Source: Cytophagales bacterium
Lineage (GTDB): Bacteria > Pseudomonadota > Gammaproteobacteria > Burkholderiales > Burkholderiaceae_C
DNA length: 64,000 bases
Direction of reading: 5' to 3'
Assembly: GCA_030054145.1 (NCBI GenBank)
Contig: JASGCK010000003.1
Span: 107,027 to 171,026 of the forward strand
Shown here: positions 8,918-18,400 of the stretch, in pieces
Layout of the letters: each line of letters opens with the position of its first letter
Numbering within the stretch: the stretch's first letter is position 1
Notes under the pieces: model-generated
What the model was told of the DNA's origin: nothing
The model's database searches: none
What the model saw: only the letters and a program-made list of their open reading frames with translations
Made by a program: the position numbers and the translations under genes

Positions 8918-9517
8918 CTACGGTTTAACCACGCGCAGGTGAATCGTAAATTCTGTTGCGATGTTGTTACGCTCGCGCAGCAACATGACCGCGTCTTCAG
9001 GCTTGATCTGACCGTTATTGAGCGCACTGGCGTAAGGCTCGTCTAGTTTGACCTCGGCATGGACGGTTTCAAAATCAACATGGAGATAGTGCGCAAGCGG
9101 TGTGTTGGACGCTCCTTGCGCTTGCCATAGGTCGCAATTTTTAAGGCTCAACAGCGACATGAGTTGCGGCGTGATGGCTCGTACATGCGTGGGATCACTT
9201 ATAAAGTTGTCGTGGCGCGGATGCGGCACGGTGATCTGGATGAGCGCATCGTGCCGACACACGCGGTACAGCTCTTGCATGATGGCAAAAAATTCCTCGC
9301 TGGTTGCGCCCATGTGCTCTAGCGCATGGTAGAACACCACTTCGGCGACGCTATTTTTTTTCCAAGGCCACGGGGTTTGATTGAGGTCGCAGACCAACTC
9401 GGGTTGACAGGCCGTGGCAGAGTCCACGTTGATATAGCCTTCTAGTTTGTTATGACCGCAGCCAAGATTCAGTTTGAGTTCTGTTTTTGGAGTTGCTTTG
9501 TTTGCTACGCTCGCCAT
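8918..9517 (-). CDS. Class I SAM-dependent methyltransferase
   Basis: About 199 residues. The SAM-binding motif I is LNLGCGHNKLEGYINVD near residues 16-32, followed by acidic D (VCDLNQTPWPW) and an FYHALEHM segment, as in the Methyltransf_11-like proteins often found in sugar or natural-product pathways. The start at 9517 is preceded by AAGGA at a 7-base distance; an upstream ATG at 9550 lacks a site. The substrate is unknown. It converges on the thiolase gene with abutting stop codons. Confidence 0.75.
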   Translation of the reverse strand: MASVANKATPKTELKLNLGCGHNKLEGYINVDSATACQPELVCDLNQTPWPWKKNSVAEVVFYHALEHMGATSEEFFAIMQELYRVCRHDALIQITVPHPRHDNFISDPTHVRAITPQLMSLLSLKNCDLWQAQGASNTPLAHYLHVDFETVHAEVKLDEPYASALNNGQIKPEDAVMLLRERNNIATEFTIHLRVVKP

Positions 9518-9568
9518 AGGATTTTCCTTGTTAGATAATGAAATCTGCACATTTTAAGGAGATGCATC

Positions 9569-9982
9569 ATGGCGATTACCCGAGGTTTTAAAGTTTTAGT
9601 TGAAGAGGCTATGGCGGAGGTCAAAACCTATTCGGTGGACGAAGTGCGTGCGCGCTTGCAAGACCCCGCTGTGCAAATCGTTGACATCCGTGATGTGCGT
9701 GAATTGACTGCGGGTACGGTGGCTGGCAGCTATCACGCGCCGCGTTGTATGCTGGAGTTTTGGGTTGATCCCGAGTCGCCTTATCACAAAAAAATCTGGG
9801 CGGACGAGAGCAAGGAGTTCATTCTTTTTTGCGGCGCAGGTTGGCGCAGCGCTTTAGCCGCGAAGACTTTGCAAGACATGGGTATGACCAATGTCGCGCA
9901 TATCGACGGCGGTTACGCCGCGTGGGTGGCTGCTGGTGCGCCTACCGAAACAATGGCAGAGCGGCAAGCGAAGAAGGCTTAA
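9569..9982 (+). CDS. Rhodanese-domain sulfurtransferase
   Basis: A single rhodanese domain protein of 137 residues. The active-site loop is FCGAGWRS with the persulfide-carrying cysteine near residue 90, and DIRD near residue 33 matches the first conserved motif of the fold. It transfers sulfane sulfur to an acceptor that cannot be deduced. The start has a strong AAGGAG. It is divergent from the methyltransferase gene. Confidence 0.88.
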   Translation: MAITRGFKVLVEEAMAEVKTYSVDEVRARLQDPAVQIVDIRDVRELTAGTVAGSYHAPRCMLEFWVDPESPYHKKIWADESKEFILFCGAGWRSALAAKTLQDMGMTNVAHIDGGYAAWVAAGAPTETMAERQAKKA

Positions 9983-10049
9983 AAATCATCACCCGCGCGG
10001 ACTAAAAATCATCACCCGCTCGGACTAACAATCATCGCCCGTGCGGACT
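9981..10049. repeat. 23-bp tandem repeat, three copies
   Basis: Three head-to-tail 23-bp copies starting AAAAATCATCACCCG and ending GCGGACT (9981-10003, 10004-10026, 10027-10049) differ at a few positions. The last runs into GAGCTTGTCGAAGG, the core of a dispersed REP-like sequence also seen near 16050 and 29335. They occupy the gap between the rhodanese and ygjP-like genes. Confidence 0.75.
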
Positions 10050-10097
10050 GAGCTTGTCGAAGGCCGCATATCAACAGGCTCCATGCGAACGCTTGGG

Positions 10098-10916
10098 TTA
10101 GCGAGGTCGCAACTCTTTTTTCAGCTTGGCGTAGTCAGGCAAGATGGATTCGACCGTATCCCAAAAACGTGGGCTGTGATTCATGTGGCGCAGATGACTG
10201 AGTTCATGCACGACCACATAGTCAATCACGGGCAAGCGGTAATGCATCAACCGCCAATTCAGGCGAATCGTGCCGTCCGATTTAGCGCTGCCCCAGCGCC
10301 CACGCGCATGGGTGAGTTTGAGCGCTGTCCAGTGCACACCCAAGAGCGGCGCATAGTGATTGAGTCGCGTTTCAAATAACAACAGCGCCGCGCGTTGAAT
10401 CGCTGACTGGGCGGCATCTTGAATTTGCGCTTCGCTGGCACTGGGCGGTAGCGCAATCCAAAGCCGACCTTGATCAGGATCAATCGTGGTTAGCATGGCT
10501 CCAAGCTGCAATTGGAGTGGCTGCCCGAGATAGTCCAAACTGGCACCATCAGCCCAGACGATGGCTGCTTTGACGCTGTGGATTTGCCGCTCGTGCACTT
10601 CATGCAGCTTCTTCACAATCCAATGAGACTTTTCTTGAATGGCGGACTCAACTTCGGCAATGGTTGTCCAGCGCGGCGCTCGAACGAGAAGACCGTGATT
10701 GCCGACGATGAAGCCAATCGTGCGGCGTTTGCTGCGCTCAAACTGATAAGCAATGGGCTGACCTTGCAGCACGATGTGACGCTGATCTTGCGGTGCAATT
10801 TGACGCCGATCTAGCGTAGGCTTCTTGGGCACGATGATTCGCTCGCGAGGCTGATTGGGCAAGGCTTGCGAGCCTGTGACCCAGTCAAACGCTTGTTGAA
10901 TAAAGCCGCGCAGCAT
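10098..10916 (-). CDS. YgjP-like zinc metallopeptidase (DUF45/M48-like)
   Basis: About 272 residues. The zinc-binding motif HELSH is at 237-241 with another histidine at 247 (HLRHMNHSPRFW), the pattern of the YgjP/WLM-like family. The preceding GRWGSAKSDGTIRLNWRL block is also diagnostic. It is probably a cytosolic protease of unknown substrate. The frame is open farther upstream into plsC, but the ATG two bases past the plsC stop codon is the natural start. It is likely co-transcribed with gmhB and plsC. Confidence 0.85.
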   Translation of the reverse strand: MLRGFIQQAFDWVTGSQALPNQPRERIIVPKKPTLDRRQIAPQDQRHIVLQGQPIAYQFERSKRRTIGFIVGNHGLLVRAPRWTTIAEVESAIQEKSHWIVKKLHEVHERQIHSVKAAIVWADGASLDYLGQPLQLQLGAMLTTIDPDQGRLWIALPPSASEAQIQDAAQSAIQRAALLLFETRLNHYAPLLGVHWTALKLTHARGRWGSAKSDGTIRLNWRLMHYRLPVIDYVVVHELSHLRHMNHSPRFWDTVESILPDYAKLKKELRPR

Positions 10917-10917
10917 T

Positions 10918-11664
10918 TTAGTTTTTGTAAGCCTCTGCATCCATGCGATGCATCTCAGACTCAATCCACGTTTGCACTTCGTGCATCAAGCTATCAGGCG
11001 TGTGGTTGGCGCTGGCAATGGGCTCGCCAATGCTGATATCAATCACGCCCGGATATTTGATGAAGCTGCCTTTGGGCCAACATTTGGCGGACGATACGGC
11101 AAGCGGTAACACTTGTGCGCCCGTTTCGCAGGCCAGCCGCGTACCGCCTGTTTTGTAGGTGCCCACTTTGCCGCGAGCCATGCGCGTGCCTTCGGGGAAC
11201 ATGATCACCCAGCGGTTCTCTTTCATCACGCGTTGACCTTGCTCCACTACTTTTTTGAACGCTGTTGTGCGCTGCGAGCGGTCAATATGGATCATCTTCA
11301 TACTGCCAATTGCCCAGCCAAAAAAGGGAATCCAGTGCAATTCTTTTTTGTACACAAAGCACAGCGGGCGCGGGCTGAGAGCCAAGTAGGCAAGTGTCTC
11401 CCAAGCTGATTGGTGCTTGGAGAGCACAATTGTTTTGCTGCCATCCGTTGGCCAGTGCGCCTCGCCCGAGAATCGCCACGCTACGCCGCAAATCCATTTC
11501 ATGCCGTACACGGCAGACCGTCCCCACCAATTCGCAATACGGTACAGCCAACTCCAGCCTGAAAAAGGCGCGGAGAGGACAAGTAGCAAGGCCAGTGGAA
11601 TGATGATGACGGCCGTCCAAATGTGCCAGACGACGGAGCGAAGAAAGCAAATAGTTTTAAACAT
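10918..11664 (-). CDS. plsC: 1-acyl-sn-glycerol-3-phosphate acyltransferase
   Basis: Inner-membrane acyltransferase that makes phosphatidic acid from lysophosphatidic acid. It has 248 residues with an N-terminal transmembrane segment at about 13-33. Motif I is KHQSAWE (H84 to E89), a variant of HX4D with Glu that I recall from other Burkholderiales homologues. Motif III is FPEGTR at 156-161. It overlaps the end of gmhB by 8 bases. Confidence 0.92.
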   Translation of the reverse strand: MFKTICFLRSVVWHIWTAVIIIPLALLLVLSAPFSGWSWLYRIANWWGRSAVYGMKWICGVAWRFSGEAHWPTDGSKTIVLSKHQSAWETLAYLALSPRPLCFVYKKELHWIPFFGWAIGSMKMIHIDRSQRTTAFKKVVEQGQRVMKENRWVIMFPEGTRMARGKVGTYKTGGTRLACETGAQVLPLAVSSAKCWPKGSFIKYPGVIDISIGEPIASANHTPDSLMHEVQTWIESEMHRMDAEAYKN

Positions 11665-12226
11665 GAATGGCTAAGTGAGTGGTGGAGTGGGCAATCATCC
11701 AATCGGCAAATGCCATCAAATCGGCGTGAATGCGTGTGCCTTCTGGTAAGTGTTCAGGCGTTTGGTGCTGGCTCTTGCCGGTGCGAACTAAGTGCGGTGC
11801 GCAGCCCACCGCTACGCTTGCTTGCAAGTCACGCAGTGTATCGCCCACGCTGGCAACCGTGGTCATATCGACACCATAGCGATCCCGAATTTTTTCAAAC
11901 AAACCAGGCCGCGGTTTGCGGCAATGGCACGGCGCATCGCCAGAGGCGGGGTTGTGAGGGCAAAAGAAAATGGCATCAACGCGGCCCCCCACTTTGCGCA
12001 ACAGTCGATGCATTTTGTCGTGCATGGCGTTTAGCGCAGCCATATCGTAGAGTCCACGTCCCAGTCCCGATTGATTGGTGGCCACAACCATCGTATAGCC
12101 CGCTTGGCTGAGCTTGGCGATAGCTTCTAGCGCCCCGTCGAGTGGAATCCACTCATCGACGGATTTGACGTAATCGTCACGGTCATGGTTGATCGTGCCG
12201 TCGCGGTCTAGGATGATGAGTTTCAT
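11657..12226 (-). CDS. gmhB: D-glycero-beta-D-manno-heptose-1,7-bisphosphate 7-phosphatase
   Basis: HAD-family phosphatase of the ADP-heptose pathway for lipopolysaccharide core. It has 189 residues. The catalytic DRDGT is at 7-11 (D7 nucleophile, D9 acid/base). The zinc-binding loop supplies C89, H91, C100 and C102 (CPHNP and PCHCRKP). It lies between glyS and plsC in a same-strand cluster. Confidence 0.93.
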   Translation of the reverse strand: MKLIILDRDGTINHDRDDYVKSVDEWIPLDGALEAIAKLSQAGYTMVVATNQSGLGRGLYDMAALNAMHDKMHRLLRKVGGRVDAIFFCPHNPASGDAPCHCRKPRPGLFEKIRDRYGVDMTTVASVGDTLRDLQASVAVGCAPHLVRTGKSQHQTPEHLPEGTRIHADLMAFADWMIAHSTTHLAIHV

Positions 12227-12240
12227 GAGGCTGATTTGAT

Positions 12241-14418
12241 TTAGCTAGCCAGCTTCGACAAATCCGCCACGCGGTTCATCGCGGCGTGCAGCGTGGCGAG
12301 CAGTCCCAAGCGGTTAGCTTTGAGTGCCGCGTCGTCTGCGTTGACCATGACGTGTTCAAAAAAAGCATCCACAGGTGCTTTTAGTTTTGCCAGCGCGGTC
12401 AGCGCTGCGGTGTAGTCGCCTTGCTCGTAAGCCACGTCGGATAAGGGCTGCACGAGTGCCAGTGCGGCGTTCAAATCGATTTCGGCTTGTTCTTTCAGCA
12501 GCGAGAGGTTGACGGATGGCGTGACTGTGCCTGCTACTTTTTTCAAGATATTGCCCACGCGCTTGTTGGCAGCGGCAAGCGCAGTGCTTTCTGGCAAGGC
12601 GGCAAAAGCGCGGACAGCGTCCAAGCGTTTGGGTACATCACCAAGGCGAGTCGGGCGCATGGATAAAACGGCATCGACTTCTTGTGCTGTGTAGCCTTGT
12701 TCGCGTAAGCTACCAGCAAAGCGGTCGTAGATAAAGCTGGTTAACGCTTCGCAGGCATCGTCTGGATTGCCTTCTAGCTTGTCTGTAAAACAGGGGAAGC
12801 AGTGAGCTAGCAACTCGGGTAGCGCAAGCGGTAAGTTCTTTTCAACCAACATACGAATCACCCCGAGCGCATGACGGCGTAGCGCAAACGGATCTTTGTC
12901 GCCCGTTGGCAAGTTGCCAATGCCAAACATACCAACCAGCGTCTCTAACTTATCAGCCAGCGCCACAACCGTGCCCGTGTGGTTGCGCGGTAGTGCGTCC
13001 CCCGCAAAGCGCGGTTTGTAGTGGTCTTCAATCGCAATAGCCACGCCGTCGCGCAGCCCGTCGTGCCGTGCGTAGTAACCGCCCATGATGCCTTGCAGCT
13101 CGGGGAACTCGCCCACCATGTCGGTGAGCAAGTCGGTTTTGGCAAGGCGTGCAGCTTGCGCCACTTTGCTTGCCAGTACGTCAAATTCGTCTTTCGCTTG
13201 CACGGTAAAGGGTAGGGTGGCGTTGCTCAGTTGCTTCACGATGGAGGCAGCAATGGCTGCGACGCGCTCGGTGCGCTCGCCTTGCGTGCCTAGCTTGTTG
13301 TGATAAACGACTTTGGTGAGGCTCTCAACGCGCGACTCCAGCGTGCGTTTACGGTCTTGATCGAAGAAGAATTTGGCGTCCGCAAGGCGCGGGCGTACCA
13401 CGCGCTCGTTGCCTTCAATCACCGCGCTTGGGTCGCTGGGTGAAATGTTGCTCACGACCAAAAACTTGTTCGACAGCTTGCCTTTGGCATCCAAGAGCGG
13501 AAAGTATTTTTGATTCGCCTTCATCGTGAGGATGAGGCATTCTTGCGGTACATCTAAAAACTCGCGCTCAAATTCGCAGGTGAGGACATTGGGGCGCTCC
13601 ACCAGCGAGGTCACCTCGTCCAGCAAAGCCTCGTCTTCGATAGCTCGCAGGTCTTGTCCTGCTTGGCTTGCCGCAGCGGCAAGCTGATCAGCAATCATTT
13701 GTCGGCGTGCCGCGTAGCTTGCAATGACAGCGCCCTCGTCCTGCATTTGCGCTTCGTACGAATCGGCATTTTGAATCGTGATGAGCGGCACTTTGGCTTC
13801 AAAGCGATGACCTTGGGTGGTATTGCTAGCCGTTAGCCCTAGCGCCGTCACGGGCAGAGCGGTTGTGCCATGCAAGGCAATGAAGCTGTGTACTGGGCGT
13901 ACAAATTTCACATCCGTCCAGCCGTCAGCGAGTTGGTACGTCATGACTTTTGGAATGGGTAATTTAGCAATCGTCTCAGCGAGCGCTTGCTGCAAACCCA
14001 CGACCAGCGTGGCTCCCGAGGCAGTAGCTTCGTAAATGAGGTTGTCAACTTTGCCATCCGACATACGCTTTAACGTTGCCACTGCACCCGCTACGGCACC
14101 CGCTGCAATGCCCAGCGATTGCAGTTTTTTAGCTAGCGCAGGTGTGGCGTTGCCTGATGCATCCAGCCCCACGGCTACAGGCATCAGCTTTTGCCAAATG
14201 GCTTTGTCTGCCGCTTTTGTCGCCACGTCGGTAATGCGAGCACCCAATCGGCGCGGTGTAGCGTAGGCGGTGACATGACTGGTGCTGCTTGCCAGACCTA
14301 TATTTTGGAGTTGTGCTAACAAGGTTTGCGAAAACGCCTCACCTAGTTTTTTAAGCGCTTTGGGGGGGAGTTCTTCGACGAAGAGTTCGACGAGTAGAGG
14401 GTGCGTCATGTTAGTCAT
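12241..14418 (-). CDS. glyS: Glycyl-tRNA synthetase beta subunit
   Basis: Beta chain of the alpha2-beta2 bacterial glycyl-tRNA synthetase, 725 residues. The N-terminal [13 protein letters not shown] signature and the central [10 protein letters not shown] segment are typical. An ATG three codons in is an alternative start. Its start overlaps the glyQ stop by 4 bases (ATGA), showing translational coupling. Confidence 0.97.
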   Translation of the reverse strand: MTNMTHPLLVELFVEELPPKALKKLGEAFSQTLLAQLQNIGLASSTSHVTAYATPRRLGARITDVATKAADKAIWQKLMPVAVGLDASGNATPALAKKLQSLGIAAGAVAGAVATLKRMSDGKVDNLIYEATASGATLVVGLQQALAETIAKLPIPKVMTYQLADGWTDVKFVRPVHSFIALHGTTALPVTALGLTASNTTQGHRFEAKVPLITIQNADSYEAQMQDEGAVIASYAARRQMIADQLAAAASQAGQDLRAIEDEALLDEVTSLVERPNVLTCEFEREFLDVPQECLILTMKANQKYFPLLDAKGKLSNKFLVVSNISPSDPSAVIEGNERVVRPRLADAKFFFDQDRKRTLESRVESLTKVVYHNKLGTQGERTERVAAIAASIVKQLSNATLPFTVQAKDEFDVLASKVAQAARLAKTDLLTDMVGEFPELQGIMGGYYARHDGLRDGVAIAIEDHYKPRFAGDALPRNHTGTVVALADKLETLVGMFGIGNLPTGDKDPFALRRHALGVIRMLVEKNLPLALPELLAHCFPCFTDKLEGNPDDACEALTSFIYDRFAGSLREQGYTAQEVDAVLSMRPTRLGDVPKRLDAVRAFAALPESTALAAANKRVGNILKKVAGTVTPSVNLSLLKEQAEIDLNAALALVQPLSDVAYEQGDYTAALTALAKLKAPVDAFFEHVMVNADDAALKANRLGLLATLHAAMNRVADLSKLAS

Positions 14419-15362
14419 TTCTTTGCTCCCGTCGCTTGGGTAGCAGCCATCTGCGACAGCACTTGCTCCGCGTGTGCTCTTGATGCCATCGGGAAACCAA
14501 GTCGTGCGCGAGAGTCGTAATAGCTTTGCGCCACGGCGCGGGAGATATTGCGGATGCGGCCAATGTAGGCGGCGCGTTCGGTCACGCTGATTGCGCCCCG
14601 TGCATCTAGCAAATTGAAGGTGTGACCTGCCTTGAGCACTTGCTCATACGCAGGTAGCGCGAGTTGCCGCTCCATCAAATGCTTGGCTTGGCGCTCGTGT
14701 GCGTTGAAGGCGGTGAATAAAAAATCCGCATCGCTGTGCTCGAAGTTGTAGGCGGATTGTTCTTGCTCGTTTTGTAGATAAACATCGCCGTAGGTCAGTC
14801 CCTCTGTCCACTTGAGTTTGTAGACGTTATCGACTTCTTGCAGGTACATCGCAAGGCGCTCTAGGCCGTAGGTGATCTCGCCTGTGATCGGTTTGCAGTC
14901 AATGCCGCCGACTTGCTGGAAGTAGGTGAACTGCGTCACTTCCATGCCGTTCAGCCACACTTCCCAGCCCAGTCCCCATGCGCCCAGCGTGGGGTTTTCC
15001 CAGTCGTCTTCTACAAAACGGATGTCATTTTTTTTGAGATTGAAGCCGAGTGCTTCTAATGAGCCTAGATACAGATCAAGAATGTTGGCTGGCGCAGGCT
15101 TGAGCACGACTTGGTATTGATAGTAGTGCTGCAAGCGATTGGGGTTTTCGCCGTAGCGTCCGTCTTTGGGGCGGCGGCTGGGCTGCACATACGCTGCCTT
15201 CCATGGCTCTGGCCCCAAGGCACGCAAAAAGGTCGCAGTGTGACTGGTGCCTGCGCCTACTTCCATATCAATGGGTTGCAGCATGGCGCAACCCTTGTCA
15301 GCCCAGTAGGACTGCAAGGTGAGAATGATTTGTTGAAAAGTGAGAGGAGTTTTAGAAGACAT
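14415..15362 (-). CDS. glyQ: Glycyl-tRNA synthetase alpha subunit
   Basis: Catalytic alpha chain that activates glycine, 315 residues. It begins with the [18 protein letters not shown] block and contains [19 protein letters not shown], both nearly invariant in the family. It is upstream of and coupled to glyS. No T-box is visible in the 47 bases upstream, as expected for a proteobacterium. Confidence 0.97.
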   Translation of the reverse strand: MSSKTPLTFQQIILTLQSYWADKGCAMLQPIDMEVGAGTSHTATFLRALGPEPWKAAYVQPSRRPKDGRYGENPNRLQHYYQYQVVLKPAPANILDLYLGSLEALGFNLKKNDIRFVEDDWENPTLGAWGLGWEVWLNGMEVTQFTYFQQVGGIDCKPITGEITYGLERLAMYLQEVDNVYKLKWTEGLTYGDVYLQNEQEQSAYNFEHSDADFLFTAFNAHERQAKHLMERQLALPAYEQVLKAGHTFNLLDARGAISVTERAAYIGRIRNISRAVAQSYYDSRARLGFPMASRAHAEQVLSQMAATQATGAKK

Positions 15363-15409
15363 AGTGCTCGATTTTATCGAGCCTTCAGCCTATGACTCGT
15401 GATGCAAAC

Positions 15410-16000
15410 TTAAACCAGCCAGTTATTGCGACCAAAATGCAATGCTTGCGTGCGGCTATTGACACCGAGTTTACGGAAAAGTCGCCATAGGTGGACTTTG
15501 ACCGTGTGCTCACTGATTTCCATGCGAGCGGCAATTTCTCGGTTGCTCAGTCCCTCGTTCAACATCAGCATGAGTTGCCGTTGTCGCTTGGATAACTTCT
15601 TAGTCGAGTCGCCTGTTCTTGTATCAAGTGTCGTATCGCTGGCAACCAAAGCGCGTAGCGAGGCAATGATGTCATTAACAGGGGTTGTTTTTTCAATAAA
15701 AATATCAGCGCCTGCTGTAATGCAAGCATCTTCCAGCAAGGCGGCAGATGATGTTGTAAAAATAACTAATGGGCAATGCATATACAGCGTTTTAATTTGC
15801 GAAATGCCGCCAAGCCCTGTTGAGTCAGGTAAATTAAGCTCAGTAACAATGAGATCGGGGGGGCCGTTTAGAGCAGCCTGAGCCGAAAATTCCGCCAACC
15901 CGCCAGCCTCCAGCACCTTAGCAGTTGCAACAATACGCCTAGCTTGAATGGCGAGTGCTTCACGCATTAATGGGTGGTTGTCAATGAGATAAATATTCAT
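15410..16000 (-). CDS. LuxR/NarL-type response regulator with Glu at the phosphorylation site
   Basis: About 196 residues: a receiver domain (1-120) and a LuxR-type helix-turn-helix (about 132-190, containing EGLSNREIAARMEISEHTVK). Where the phospho-acceptor Asp is expected, in PDLIVTELNLP, residue 54 is Glu. The acidic N-terminal patch is also reduced (one Asp, YLIDNHP). It may therefore be constitutively active or phosphorylation-independent. The ATG at 16000 is chosen because the domain begins there; the frame opens upstream at 16036. No kinase gene is adjacent. Confidence 0.88.
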   Translation of the reverse strand: MNIYLIDNHPLMREALAIQARRIVATAKVLEAGGLAEFSAQAALNGPPDLIVTELNLPDSTGLGGISQIKTLYMHCPLVIFTTSSAALLEDACITAGADIFIEKTTPVNDIIASLRALVASDTTLDTRTGDSTKKLSKRQRQLMLMLNEGLSNREIAARMEISEHTVKVHLWRLFRKLGVNSRTQALHFGRNNWLV

Positions 16001-16021
16001 CTGTATTCGTTTCTCTGATCT

Positions 16022-16141
16022 AAGGACTCTCTGCATAACCCGTTCGCCTTGAGCTTGTCTAAGGGTAAGGGTAAGTGTTTGATTTGCTTTGGCTTCGACA
16101 GGCTCGGCCCGAACGGAAATGAGGTTATGCAGAGTGTCCTT
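16022..16141. mobile_element. MITE-like element with 19-bp terminal inverted repeats
   Basis: Near-identical inverted ends (AAGGACTCTCTGCATAACC at 16022-16040 and its complement at 16123-16141, one mismatch) enclose a second pair (CCGTTCG / CGAACGG) and REP-like GAGCTTGTCTAAGG / GGCTTCGACAGGCTC cores. At 120 bp with no coding capacity it resembles a miniature inverted-repeat element or REP doublet. No target-site duplication is evident. Confidence 0.55.
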
Positions 16142-16240
16142 AAATTTTTGAAGTTTTGTAAATAGTTTTAATATGTTTATTTTAGATCAAAATTTCTTTA
16201 CATATATTGAGATTGATTAAAAAACGACACAACATTTTTA

Positions 16241-16284
16241 AATACATTAGTATTAAATACATTAGTATTAAATACTAATGTATT
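16241..16284. repeat. A+T-rich direct and inverted repeat
   Basis: AATACATTAGTATTA occurs twice in tandem (16241-16255, 16256-16270). The second copy forms a perfect palindrome with AATACTAATGTATT (14-bp arms, one central base at 16270). It lies between the leuD stop and the response-regulator gene, in a very A+T-rich stretch (about 16140-16312), and could be an operator or a cruciform/terminator structure. Confidence 0.7.
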
Positions 16285-16312
16285 AATTTATTTAATTTAT
16301 ATTAAATTAAAT

Positions 16313-16945
16313 TTAAATCCAAGGGTTTTTAACTAGTCTATTTAACTCGAAAGATTTAATTTTTTCTGAGTGCCTAAGTGTCAAACCAATATCATCTAAG
16401 CCATTTAACAGGCAATACTTTCTAAATGCTTGCACTTCAAAAGGAATTTCTGTTCCATTTGGCTTGATGACAACTTGGCGCGTTAAGTCAATGCTGAGCT
16501 GATAGCCAACGAAGGCGTAGACTTCATCGAACAGTTTTGCAACCTCAGTCTCTGGCAAAACAATGGGCAGCAAGCCATTTTTAAAGCAATTATTAAAGAA
16601 GATATCCGCATAGCTGGGCGCAATCACGGCACGAAAGCCATATTGATCAAGCGCCCACGGTGCGTGCTCTCGCGATGAGCCGCAGCCAAAATTTTTGCGC
16701 GACAACAAGATCGATGCGCCTTGGTAGCGGGCTTGATTGAGCACAAAGTTGGGGTTGGGTTTGCGCGTACTTAAATCCATTCCAGGATAGCCTGTATCTA
16801 AGTAGCGATCAGCATCAAATAAGTGTGGACCAAAACCCGTTTTACGAATGGACTTCAAAAACTGTTTCGGAATGATGGCATCGGTATCGACATTTTCCCG
16901 ATCCATCGGGGCGACCACCCCTTTGAGTAAATTAAATTTTTGCAT
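16313..16945 (-). CDS. leuD: 3-isopropylmalate dehydratase small subunit
   Basis: Small (swivel-domain) subunit of isopropylmalate isomerase in leucine synthesis, 210 residues. Diagnostic blocks are [17 protein letters not shown] near the N-terminus and [14 protein letters not shown] at about 85-98. It follows leuC by 12 bases. The entericidin-like small gene often found between leuC and leuD in Burkholderiales is absent. Confidence 0.96.
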   Translation of the reverse strand: MQKFNLLKGVVAPMDRENVDTDAIIPKQFLKSIRKTGFGPHLFDADRYLDTGYPGMDLSTRKPNPNFVLNQARYQGASILLSRKNFGCGSSREHAPWALDQYGFRAVIAPSYADIFFNNCFKNGLLPIVLPETEVAKLFDEVYAFVGYQLSIDLTRQVVIKPNGTEIPFEVQAFRKYCLLNGLDDIGLTLRHSEKIKSFELNRLVKNPWI

Positions 16946-16957
16946 GATTTGAATGGT

Positions 16958-18376
16958 TTAAATGAACTTACGCACGTCCACAAAATGTCCGTGAATCGCC
17001 GCCGCCGCCGCCATGGCTGGGCTGACTAAATGGGTGCGCCCGCCTGCGCCTTGGCGACCTTCAAAATTGCGATTGCTGGTGGAGGCGCAGCGCTCTTCGG
17101 GTTCTAGTTTGTCGGCGTTCATTGCCAAACACATCGAGCAACCAGGTTCGCGCCACTCGAATCCTGCGGCCTTAAAAATTTCATCCAAACCTTCGCGCTC
17201 GGCCTGTGCCTTGACCAAGCCCGAGCCAGGAACGACAAGTGCGAGGCGAACATTTTTAGCCACTTTTTGCCCAAGCCGTTTAACGATTGCCGCTGCTTCG
17301 CGCATATCTTCGATGCGGCTGTTGGTACAGCTGCCGATAAATACTTTGTCGATGCTGATATCGTTCATTGCCTTGCCTGGCTGCAAACCCATATAGGACA
17401 AGGCGCGCTCGATAGCGGCGCGTTTGGAGTCGTCACGTTCTTTGTCAGGGTCAGGAATGATGCCATCAATGCCCAAAACCATTTCGGGCGAATTTCCCCA
17501 AGTGACTTGCGGCACGATTTGAGTGGCATCTAAATCAACCGTCGCGTCAAACTTTGCGCCCACGTCGGAGTGCAGCGTGCGCCAGTAGGCCGCCGCTTGC
17601 TCGAACACCACACCTGTTGGCGCCATCGGGCGACCGCGCACGTATTCAATTGTTTTGTCGTCCACGGCGACGAGTCCCGCCCGTGCGCCTGCTTCAATCG
17701 CCATGTTGCAGACCGTCATGCGACCCTCCATGCTCAAGGCGCGAATGGTGCTTCCTGCAAACTCGATGGTGTAGCCCGTGCCGCCAGCTGTGCCGATTTT
17801 TCCGATGATGGCCAGCACGATATCTTTTGCCGTCACGCCGCGCTGGACTTGACCTTCCACGCGGATGAGCATATTTTTTTGTTTCTTTTGCAGCAACGTT
17901 TGCGTTGCCATCACGTGTTCGACTTCGCTGGTGCCAATGCCGTGCGCCAGCGCCCCAAACGCCCCATGCGTGCTGGTGTGCGAGTCGCCGCACACAACCG
18001 TCATGCCTGGTAGCGTTGCGCCTTGCTCAGGGCCCATCACGTGAACGATGCCTTGCTGTTTGTTGAGGTACGGAAAGTAAGCCGCCGCGCCAAATTCTTG
18101 AATGTTTGCGTCTAGCGTGGTGATTTGTTCTTTGCTGACCAAATCGGTAATGCCGTCATAACCAAGCTCCCAATGGGTGGTTGGTGTGTTGTGGTCGGCT
18201 GTGGCGACGATAGAGTTTACGCGCCACACTTTGCGCCCCGCGACACGAAGCCCCTCAAAGGCTTGCGGGCTGGTGACTTCGTGCACCAGATGGCGATCAA
18301 TGTAGAGAATCGATGTGCCGTCTTCTTCGGTATGGACGACGTGCTCGTCCCAGATTTTGTCGTAGAGAGTTTTCAT
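16958..18376 (-). CDS. leuC: 3-isopropylmalate dehydratase large subunit
   Basis: Aconitase-family [4Fe-4S] subunit, 472 residues. Cluster ligands are in GSCTNSR (about residue 352) and [11 protein letters not shown] (two cysteines about 60 residues later). [29 protein letters not shown] is present as the family signature. It pairs with leuD downstream. leuB is not in the window. Confidence 0.96.
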   Translation of the reverse strand: MKTLYDKIWDEHVVHTEEDGTSILYIDRHLVHEVTSPQAFEGLRVAGRKVWRVNSIVATADHNTPTTHWELGYDGITDLVSKEQITTLDANIQEFGAAAYFPYLNKQQGIVHVMGPEQGATLPGMTVVCGDSHTSTHGAFGALAHGIGTSEVEHVMATQTLLQKKQKNMLIRVEGQVQRGVTAKDIVLAIIGKIGTAGGTGYTIEFAGSTIRALSMEGRMTVCNMAIEAGARAGLVAVDDKTIEYVRGRPMAPTGVVFEQAAAYWRTLHSDVGAKFDATVDLDATQIVPQVTWGNSPEMVLGIDGIIPDPDKERDDSKRAAIERALSYMGLQPGKAMNDISIDKVFIGSCTNSRIEDMREAAAIVKRLGQKVAKNVRLALVVPGSGLVKAQAEREGLDEIFKAAGFEWREPGCSMCLAMNADKLEPEERCASTSNRNFEGRQGAGGRTHLVSPAMAAAAAIHGHFVDVRKFI

Positions 18377-18400
18377 AAGCTGTGATTTTAATTCTTGAAG

